A stretch of DNA of 64,000 bases from Sphingomonas sp. OK281. GTDB taxonomy: Bacteria > Pseudomonadota > Alphaproteobacteria > Sphingomonadales > Sphingomonadaceae. The stretch lies in the NCBI RefSeq assembly GCF_900115295.1, contig NZ_FOVZ01000001.1:1116001-1180000 (forward strand), given 5' to 3'. Positions 58,120 through 64,000 of this stretch are shown here, piece after piece (the first letter of the stretch is position 1; the number at the start of each line of letters is the position of its first letter). Below the pieces are notes generated by a model that worked only from the letters and a program-made list of their open reading frames with translations, searched no databases and was not told where the DNA came from. The position numbers were made by a program, and so were the translations under genes.

Positions 58120-59483
58120 GCCGTCGCCATCCGGAAAGCCAGGGTGCGGTTGGCACCCGCGGCACGTGCGAAGCAGAATGCCGCCACCAAATAGGCGGGC
58201 ACCGCGACGCACAGGATCGCGTAGCCGACCAATTCCGGCCGCCCGAACACATGCTCGGTCAGCATGGCGACCAGCACCGGCCCCAATGCGGCGCCGAACA
58301 CCGTGTTCATCAGGCCGGTGATCGAGATCGCCATGCCGCGCATGTCGGCCGGCGCCTCCGCCTGCAGATAGGTCAGCGTCGCCGCACCGACCATCGCCGT
58401 GATCCCGGCAAGCGACGCGCACATTACGCAGGCGAGCGTCAGGGTGGGTGCGAGCACCGCGCACGCCGATGGCAGGGCGACGAACGGCAGCACAACCAGC
58501 AGCTTCGGGATCGCGCCATGCCCGGACCGCTTGACGATCCGATCGACGATCCAGCCGCCGACGATCGGGCCGAGCAGCCCCGAGACGATCGCCATCGGCC
58601 CGAGCAGCGGCGCGACCTCTGCCGGCGTGACACCGAACTTGCGCGAGATCATTGCGACCTGCCACGCAAAGGCGCCGTAGGTGCCGAGGAAGAACGCGGC
58701 GAACCCGACATAGACGGCGACGAACTTGCTGCGCTCGGTCCAGAAATGCCCGAGTGTCCGCGACACCTGCGCCCCCCAGGTCTCACGCCCCGCCATCGTG
58801 GTTGTAGTCGTCACGGCACCACGCCGTGAAGGCTCGCGCGTTGTCAGGAAGGCCAGCGCGACCAGCGTACCGGCGAGGCCGCAGACGATGAACACGATCC
58901 GCCATGGGGCCAACCCGGCCAGTATCGGCCAGCCGGCAAAATCGCCCCGTGCCGCGGCACCCAGCAGGAAGCCCGCAACCGAAATCGACACGCCCTGCGC
59001 GATCGCCTGACCCATGATGTAGAAGCCGACCGCTCGCCCTCGCCGCCCGGGCGGGAAAAGGTCTGCGATCAGCGAGATCGCGGCCGGCGCCAGCGCCGCT
59101 TCGCCCAACCCGACCAGCAGGCGCGACAGGAACAATTCCCCGAACGATCCGGCCAGCCCGCCGCCGATTGTCGCGCAGCTCCAGACGAAGATGCCGATCA
59201 CGATCAACCAGCGCCGCGAGGTGCGATCGGCGACGATGCCGAGCCACACGCCCATCACCGCATAGAACAACCCGAATGCCAGCCCCTGCAACAACCCGAC
59301 CTGCACGTCCGAGATGTGCAGTTCGCTCTTGACGCCATCGACGACGATGTTGAGCAGCCCGCGGTCGATCACCGAGACGATCGATGCGACGAACAGCAGC
59401 AACAAGATCGTCCAGGCGCGTAATGGCCGCGGATAGCCCTGATCGAAGGACGCGGATGCGGCGGTGGGGTTCCGGCCGTTCAT
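58116..59483 (-). CDS. MFS transporter (spinster-type)
   Basis: Membrane protein of 455 aa with about 12 transmembrane helices. V-S-V-I-D-R-G-L-L-N-I-V near the start and G-V-W-L-G-I-V-A-D-R-T-S-R-R are MFS motifs typical of the spinster-like carriers abundant in sphingomonads. It is the second inner-membrane carrier in this cluster besides the GPH symporter; one may import substrate and the other handle a product. It starts 4 bp after the phosphotransferase stop and overlaps the M24 gene. Confidence 0.87.
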   Translation of the reverse strand: MNGRNPTAASASFDQGYPRPLRAWTILLLLFVASIVSVIDRGLLNIVVDGVKSELHISDVQVGLLQGLAFGLFYAVMGVWLGIVADRTSRRWLIVIGIFVWSCATIGGGLAGSFGELFLSRLLVGLGEAALAPAAISLIADLFPPGRRGRAVGFYIMGQAIAQGVSISVAGFLLGAAARGDFAGWPILAGLAPWRIVFIVCGLAGTLVALAFLTTREPSRRGAVTTTTTMAGRETWGAQVSRTLGHFWTERSKFVAVYVGFAAFFLGTYGAFAWQVAMISRKFGVTPAEVAPLLGPMAIVSGLLGPIVGGWIVDRIVKRSGHGAIPKLLVVLPFVALPSACAVLAPTLTLACVMCASLAGITAMVGAATLTYLQAEAPADMRGMAISITGLMNTVFGAALGPVLVAMLTEHVFGRPELVGYAILCVAVPAYLVAAFCFARAAGANRTLAFRMATA

Positions 59484-59487
59484 GCGC

Positions 59488-60504
59488 TTACAGCAGGCCC
59501 AGGGGACGTGCGCGCGACTTGATATAGTCGCCGAGCCAGTCGAGCCCGCGGAACCGCAGGGTACCGCGCCCCACGCTCTTCGACGATTCCGCCATGCCGG
59601 CGATCAGGCGGAACGCCTTGGCGAGCAGGAACAGCTCCTTGTTCGCCTTCTCGGCTTCGGTGAAGGGCCGCACGGTCTCGTAACCGCGCTCGAACGCCTC
59701 GCCGTAGCTTGGCGAGAAACCGTAGAACAAATTGCCCCAGACATAGTTCTGGACGTCCTGCATCATATAGTCTTCGCCGAGCCCGTCGAAGTCGAGCAGC
59801 GTGATCTGTCCGTCTTCGGAGACGTGGACGTTGCTTGGGTGGAAGTCGCAGTGGCAAATACCCATCGGCACGTCTTCGGCCTGGAGATCGATCAGCCGCT
59901 GTTTCAGCCGCTCGGCGATGATCGCATAGTCGCGCAGGTCGTCGGGGCGGTCGTAGACGAAGGCGAGCAACGCAGGCACGGTCTCCTCGAAGCGCCACGT
60001 ATTGTCGGACGAGAACGGGGTGTCGCCCTGATACTTCAGGCCGTGCAGGTGCATCTGCGCAAAAGTGGCGCCGATCCGCTCGGCGATGCCGATGTCGAGC
60101 ATGTCGCCGAACTTGTGCCCCGGCGCCCAGTCGTAGAGCGCGATCGCGCGCTCGCCCTCGGGCGAGTCGACCTTGAAATAGAGATTGCCGTCCTTCGCCC
60201 GAACGCCGGTCGAGGCAGCGAAGCCTTCGTTACGGAGGTAATCGAGGAAATCGAGCTCATAGGCGACGTCGTCGACGTCGCGGTAGGTCTTGCGCCAGAC
60301 CCGCGCGGCGTACCGCTCGTTCTCGTCCTGGACGAGGTAGACGTCGTTCATGCCGCGATAGAGCAGGAACGCGGTGACCTTGCCCGACAGCGCGTAGCGG
60401 CGCGTCATCTCCGCGGCGATGAAGCTCGGGTCGAGCACCGAATGCGAGACGATGGCTTTGACGAGCGGCGTCTCGACGCGGGGCTCCTGAAAGACGGTGG
60501 CCAA
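59488..60504 (-). CDS. APH/SrkA-like phosphotransferase
   Basis: Protein of 338 aa with the aminoglycoside phosphotransferase/choline kinase fold: H-C-D-F-H-P-S-N-V-H-V (catalytic loop) and L-L-D-F-D-G-L-G (metal-binding aspartate). Similarity is to the SrkA/YihE and homoserine-kinase-II branch. It may phosphorylate a small alcohol intermediate of the pathway; resistance to an antibiotic is less likely in this context. I chose a TTG start at 60504 because GGAG lies 7 nt upstream and the protein-like sequence begins there (A-T-V-F-Q-E-P). Confidence 0.83.
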   Translation of the reverse strand: MATVFQEPRVETPLVKAIVSHSVLDPSFIAAEMTRRYALSGKVTAFLLYRGMNDVYLVQDENERYAARVWRKTYRDVDDVAYELDFLDYLRNEGFAASTGVRAKDGNLYFKVDSPEGERAIALYDWAPGHKFGDMLDIGIAERIGATFAQMHLHGLKYQGDTPFSSDNTWRFEETVPALLAFVYDRPDDLRDYAIIAERLKQRLIDLQAEDVPMGICHCDFHPSNVHVSEDGQITLLDFDGLGEDYMMQDVQNYVWGNLFYGFSPSYGEAFERGYETVRPFTEAEKANKELFLLAKAFRLIAGMAESSKSVGRGTLRFRGLDWLGDYIKSRARPLGLL

Positions 60505-60514
60505 TGCAGATCTC

Positions 60515-61414
60515 CTAAAGGTGCGGACCGTCGAAGAAGCGCCGCAGCGCCTGCCCGATCTGGTCGAGGGATTGGGGTAACTCGAGACTGTCGCGAGGAA
60601 AGCCTGCCATCTCGACGATCCGCGCATCGGATACGAGCGCGGCCGCGGCGCGTGATTGCGCCGCGATTTCCTCGGGTGGCTGGATCAGCAGGAAGGGTTG
60701 CCGGATCAGCGGCAGGCGCGCTTCATAGTCGTAGCTCCAGACACCCTGATACGCCCAGGACGCGCGGTCGATCGGCGCGAGCTTGTCGGCCCAGAGCTGC
60801 GCGGCACGACGGAGCGGCACGCCCGGCAGGCGCTGCGTGACGATGAAATCCCAGAGGGGCTCGGCCAGTGCCAAGGCGCCCACGCCGGTTTCGTCCAGCG
60901 CGTCGGTCGCATCGTGCGCGGCCTGGAGCCGGTCGGCGCGCTCGGCGGCGCTGCGCATGGGGATGCCTGAACAGGCGACATGGCGAACCGCGTCGGGCGC
61001 CGCGAGCGCGAACTCGATCGCGAGCAGCGCGCCGGTGTGCACGCCGAAGACATCGCATCCCGCCCTGCCCGTCAGGTCGAGTTGCGCGGCGGCGTCGACC
61101 AAGCATCCCGAATAGCCGGCCATCGACAATGCTGACGGCGGATCGTCGGACATGCCATAGCCCGGCGTGTCGAACGCGACGACATGGCGATCCGTCGCCA
61201 TCGCGGCGATCAGCGGCTCGTATTCGAACGACGATGCGGGGTTCTGATGCAGCAGCACGAGCGGACGAGCGGACGCCCCCGGCGCGGCGGCGTGGCGGTA
61301 ATGGATCTGGCCGTAGCGACCGTCGACATAGCCGCGACGTATGGCGGGCGCCTTGCTCCGGTCCGAAATGGTCCGAGCCGCGCCGCTGTCCAGCAATGTG
61401 GTTAAGCCCATCAT
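60515..61414 (-). CDS. Alpha/beta-hydrolase-fold protein with G-x-H-T-G elbow (second)
   Basis: Protein of 299 aa, no signal peptide. L-L-H-Q-N-P-A-S-S (residues 54-62) and D-T-P-G-Y-G-M-S-D give the fold; the nucleophile elbow is G-V-H-T-G (124-128), with histidine at the catalytic position. The late part (P-P-E-E, M-A-G-F-P-R-D) has neither the usual aspartate nor histidine. It thus shares with the gene at 53779-54627 a triad-less pattern. It is the first gene of the long leftward operon, divergent from the LysR regulator 70 bp away, so it is a good marker of what the regulator controls. Confidence 0.82.
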   Translation of the reverse strand: MMGLTTLLDSGAARTISDRSKAPAIRRGYVDGRYGQIHYRHAAAPGASARPLVLLHQNPASSFEYEPLIAAMATDRHVVAFDTPGYGMSDDPPSALSMAGYSGCLVDAAAQLDLTGRAGCDVFGVHTGALLAIEFALAAPDAVRHVACSGIPMRSAAERADRLQAAHDATDALDETGVGALALAEPLWDFIVTQRLPGVPLRRAAQLWADKLAPIDRASWAYQGVWSYDYEARLPLIRQPFLLIQPPEEIAAQSRAAAALVSDARIVEMAGFPRDSLELPQSLDQIGQALRRFFDGPHL

Positions 61415-61484
61415 AGGTTAAACCTGCGGCTGTATGCGCTGATGGTCTATACCTGTTTCCACTATATGCTTATACGAATGCGTT
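61415..61484. promoter_or_regulatory. Divergent promoter/operator of the catabolic cluster
   Basis: Seventy bases between the first cluster gene (minus) and its LysR gene (plus). It holds a perfect palindrome AGGTT-A-AACCT (61415-61425), CTATACC (61447-61453) and TATAC (61471-61475). GGTATAG, the complement of CTATACC, recurs in the inverted repeat at 62411-62427. The short distance and symmetry suit a LysR-controlled divergent promoter. Confidence 0.5.
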
Positions 61485-62405
61485 ATGGCTATTGAACTCC
61501 GCGCGCTCGAACATTTCGTCAATGTCGCCGAAAGCAGCGGTTTTGCCGCCGCCGCCCGCAAGATGCGGACGAGCCAGCCGAATTTGTCTCGCAGCATCGC
61601 ACAGCTCGAGGCAGCGATGGGGGCCAAGCTATTCGAGCGCACGACACGCGGCACCGCCATCACCGAGGAAGGCCGCCGCCTGCTGCCCCATGCGATATCG
61701 ATCATCAACGAGATCGCGCGCGCGCAATCGCTGTTCGAGACGCCGCAGGAAGAGGAGATCGAGCAGGTCGGCATCGGAGTTTCGCCCAGCCTGCTCTACC
61801 GCGGCCTGCCCGCGGCGCTCGGCGCGCTCACTCAGCATCCCGACAAGCGCAACATCGTGATCTCGACCGGCACGCTCGAGGAACTGCTCGAACAGGTCCG
61901 CAAGCATGCCGTGCATGCCGCGCTCTGCATCGTGCCGGACTATATGAGTGGGCGGCGCAGCGACCATGCCGACGTGACGTTTCAGGAACTCGCCGACGAG
62001 GAGATGATCCCGGTCGCGCGCAGCGGCCATCCGGTGTTCGCCGCCGAGCGGAGCATGGCGGACCTCAGCGACTATGACTGGGTGGTGCCGCACCAGATGT
62101 CGGTCAGCTATCGCTTCGAGAGCGCGTTCTTCCGGCGAAACCTGACCGTGCCGGCGCAGCGGCTGAACTGTTCTTCGATGCATCTGCTGATGACCGCCAT
62201 CCTCGACTGGTCGCTGATCGGCATCGTGCCGCGATTCCTGGTCGAGCGGGAGCTCGCCGGTGGGACGCTGCGCGTGCTCGACATGCCGGAGCTTCACTTT
62301 CCCTACGCCCTGAGCATGATCACGCTGAAGTCGGCGATCCCTACAGAAGGCGTCGCGGCGGTGCTGCAATCGCTGCGCACCCACATGCAGCGCGATCCAA
62401 CGTGA
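61485..62405 (+). CDS. LysR-family transcriptional regulator of the catabolic cluster
   Basis: Protein of 306 aa with a LysR helix-turn-helix (L-E-H-F-V-N-V-A-E-S-S-G-F-A-A-A-A-R-K-M, S-Q-P-N-L-S-R-S-I-A-Q-L-E) and a C-terminal effector domain. It is divergent from the hydrolase-to-TonB-receptor operon and probably activates it when the substrate or an intermediate is present. It may also control the small gene and methyltransferase downstream, in front of which an inverted repeat with the same GGTATAG element is seen. Confidence 0.9.
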   Translation: MAIELRALEHFVNVAESSGFAAAARKMRTSQPNLSRSIAQLEAAMGAKLFERTTRGTAITEEGRRLLPHAISIINEIARAQSLFETPQEEEIEQVGIGVSPSLLYRGLPAALGALTQHPDKRNIVISTGTLEELLEQVRKHAVHAALCIVPDYMSGRRSDHADVTFQELADEEMIPVARSGHPVFAAERSMADLSDYDWVVPHQMSVSYRFESAFFRRNLTVPAQRLNCSSMHLLMTAILDWSLIGIVPRFLVERELAGGTLRVLDMPELHFPYALSMITLKSAIPTEGVAAVLQSLRTHMQRDPT

Positions 62406-62410
62406 CCCTT

Positions 62411-62427
62411 TATACTAATCCGGTATA
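62411..62427. promoter_or_regulatory. TATAC-N7-GTATA inverted repeat
   Basis: A perfect inverted repeat 6 bp after the LysR stop and about 100 bp before the next gene. Its length and ATAC-N7-GTAT form agree with LysR-type T-N11-A boxes. Without a T-run after it, an intrinsic terminator is unlikely. Confidence 0.45.
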
Positions 62428-62529
62428 GCCATATGTCGAGATTGCGCATTGCCGATACACACTAGCGCGGCCAGTTTTCCGACATGTTTCCAGCCTTGGT
62501 TAGGCTGTGGCAGCTCGGAGAGGACCGAC

Positions 62530-62895
62530 ATGACGACCCCCCTTCCCACGACCCCCAAGGGGTTGGCGACTATTCCCGGCCAGCGGCTGGTGGATGCGCA
62601 GACGATGTCGATGATCGTCGCGCTCGCGTCGCAACAGACGGTGATGCGCGCACGGATCGACGCGTGCGAGCGGCTTCTGGTCGAGAACGCCGTGCTGGCA
62701 CCGGGCGCGATCGACGCGTTCGTCCCCGATGCGGCCGCGCAGGCCGAGCGCGACCTGTTGCGCCAGCAGAGCATGACCAAGATTTTCCGTGCGCTTCACG
62801 AAGCCGGCGAAGCCGACCTTGCCGCGCTCTCCGACACCAACGCTAACCCCGCTTCCGAGCCCCATTCCGAGCCCCATTCCGAGGATGCAGCATGA
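62530..62895 (+). CDS. Small hypothetical protein coupled to a methyltransferase
   Basis: Protein of 121 aa, cytoplasmic, mostly helical and acidic at the end, where a 12-bp repeat gives E-P-H-S-E-P-H-S-E. I recognise no family. GGAGAGG lies 6 nt before the ATG at 62530, and its stop overlaps the start of the methyltransferase (ATGA), so the two are made together. Similar small helical proteins can be accessory subunits; here it might be a partner of the methyltransferase's unusual N-terminal region. Confidence 0.75.
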   Translation: MTTPLPTTPKGLATIPGQRLVDAQTMSMIVALASQQTVMRARIDACERLLVENAVLAPGAIDAFVPDAAAQAERDLLRQQSMTKIFRALHEAGEADLAALSDTNANPASEPHSEPHSEDAA

Positions 62896-64000
62896 CCGGC
62901 ATGAACGAAGGCAGCCCCGCGATGCTCGGCCATCCGATGATCGCGCAACCGAACCACGACGAACTCGTCGAGCAGATGTTCGTCCGCGACCTCAAGGTGT
63001 TCGTCAGCGGTACGCTGGAGCCGACTCAGCGTGCGATCGCGCAGAAGCTGGAAGCCGCCGCGCCGCTGACCAACACCAACAGCCCGGTCGAGGATCTGCG
63101 CGACCGGATGATGGGCGTCGAGAGCTTCAAGACCTGGATCGGCCTGAAGCGTGAATCGCAGCGCCACCTCTGGTCCGCGGTCGGCGAGAGCGTCGGGCGC
63201 CAGAAGGACACCCTCGAGACGCTCGGCCGGATCGACGCGCCGATCGGGTCGGTCACGCTCGATCCCGATTTCGTCGCGCCAGCATACATCACGGGCGCCG
63301 ATATCCACCTGATGCCGGGCGGCAACGCGCTCGACGACGGATCGCTATTGCAGGGCGCAGTGATGGATCGCGGTGGCGCGGTGTTCATGCTCGGGCGCAA
63401 CGGCGGCATGCTCAACGACCTGCGTGGGCATACCGCGATGGCGCATCTGCCGACCGTCTATCCCGACTTGAAACCTCTGAAGATCCTGGAAATGGGCTGC
63501 GGCATCGGCACCAGCGTCGTGCCCGCCGCGACGTGGTTTCCCGACGCCGAGATCCACGGGATCGACGTCGGCGCCTCGATCCTTCGCTATGCCCATGCCC
63601 GCGCCGAGCATCTCGGTGCGCCGATCCACTTTTCGCAGCAGAGTGCCGAGCGCACCAATTTTGCCGACGGGTCGTTCGACGTCGTGTTCAGTTGCGTCGT
63701 GCTGCACGAGACGTCGCAGGCGGCTGCGTCGAACATCCTCGCCGAATCGCGTCGCCTGCTCCGGCCGGGCGGCGTCGCGATCCATCTCGAAGTGCCGTTG
63801 ATGAACACGTTCGGCATGATGTGGGAGGAACTTTCCGCCGAGATCGAAGCCGAGTTCAACAACGAGCCCTATTGGCGCGGCGCGTTGTCCGCGGATTACG
63901 GCGCGCTGATGGGCGCGGCGGGGTTCAAGGACGTCAAGGTCGGTTACCAGTCGACGGCGTTTGCCGGACCTCACTCGCCGCTCAAGTTCGGAGAGACGTC
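62892..64000 (+). CDS. SAM-dependent methyltransferase with long N-terminal domain (3' end missing)
   Basis: The frame opens at the ATG overlapping the preceding stop and runs past the window end, giving about 369 residues. A class I methyltransferase domain begins near residue 195: L-E-M-G-C-G-I-G-T-S (SAM motif I), G-I-D-V (motif II), then V-F-S-C-V-V-L-H-E-T and R-L-L-R-P-G-G. The first 190 residues are unlike common methyltransferases and may bind substrate or the 121-aa partner. The natural substrate is unknown; methylation of a catabolic intermediate or natural product is possible. Only a small C-terminal piece is likely to be missing. Confidence 0.85.
   Translation, partial: MTGMNEGSPAMLGHPMIAQPNHDELVEQMFVRDLKVFVSGTLEPTQRAIAQKLEAAAPLTNTNSPVEDLRDRMMGVESFKTWIGLKRESQRHLWSAVGESVGRQKDTLETLGRIDAPIGSVTLDPDFVAPAYITGADIHLMPGGNALDDGSLLQGAVMDRGGAVFMLGRNGGMLNDLRGHTAMAHLPTVYPDLKPLKILEMGCGIGTSVVPAATWFPDAEIHGIDVGASILRYAHARAEHLGAPIHFSQQSAERTNFADGSFDVVFSCVVLHETSQAAASNILAESRRLLRPGGVAIHLEVPLMNTFGMMWEELSAEIEAEFNNEPYWRGALSADYGALMGAAGFKDVKVGYQSTAFAGPHSPLKFGET

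Noticed and set aside
59488..60504. Kinase as an aminoglycoside resistance gene
   Set aside because: It sits in the middle of a catabolic-type operon, is closer to the SrkA/homoserine kinase branch, and there are no mobile element marks.

Overview
The window is high-GC DNA, densely packed with genes, many joined by 1-13 bp stop/start overlaps. Three large TonB-dependent receptors (two with a recognisable TonB box), signal peptides on most carbohydrate enzymes, a receptor/halogenase cluster and a PQQ dehydrogenase point to an alphaproteobacterium of the Sphingomonadales (Sphingomonas-like). This is inferred from gene content; no rRNA, tRNA, CRISPR array, insertion sequence or phage gene was seen.

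Left part (1-10.4 kb): the 5' portion of a membrane PQQ-dependent sugar/polyol dehydrogenase runs off the left edge. Next comes a zinc-homeostasis-type pair (COG0523/CobW GTPase plus DUF1826) behind a 24-bp inverted repeat resembling a Zur operator. An exported class A/PAP2 phosphatase, a Tat-exported PhoD alkaline phosphatase, an LprI-like protein, a TonB receptor and a PadR regulator/membrane protein pair follow.

Centre (10.6-39.7 kb): this is a hemicellulose utilisation locus. One strand carries GH5 and GH26 mannanases, a CE2 esterase, a GH3 beta-glucosidase and a GH9 glucanase. The opposite strand has a cupin/JmjC-like protein and a 1127-aa TonB receptor. Divergent from the receptor are three overlapping genes of the flavin-dependent (tryptophan) halogenase family, then a GH2 beta-mannosidase-type enzyme, a GH97 alpha-galactosidase-type enzyme, an SGNH esterase and a type-B carboxylesterase. 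A ROK sugar kinase, a ROK regulator, a polysaccharide deacetylase and a GH8 enzyme close the locus. The set fits degradation of acetylated galactoglucomannan: backbone cutting, deacetylation, galactose removal, terminal mannose and glucose release, then sugar phosphorylation.

Transition (39.7-45 kb): an MRJP/Yellow-like beta-propeller, a D-tartrate dehydratase (tarD) with a divergent LysR regulator and phased operator repeats, and a small heme-catalase-like protein.

Right part (45.2-64 kb): twelve or more genes point the same way. They encode an MFS exporter, a TonB receptor, three exported or anchored alpha/beta hydrolases, a GPH-type transporter, two alpha/beta hydrolases lacking the usual nucleophilic serine (G-x-H-T-G), a complete and a shortened LLM flavin monooxygenase, an M24 metalloprotein, a second MFS carrier and an APH-like kinase. 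A divergent LysR regulator sits at the head, followed by a small unknown protein and a SAM methyltransferase cut by the window end. It looks like an uptake-and-catabolism system for an unidentified small molecule.
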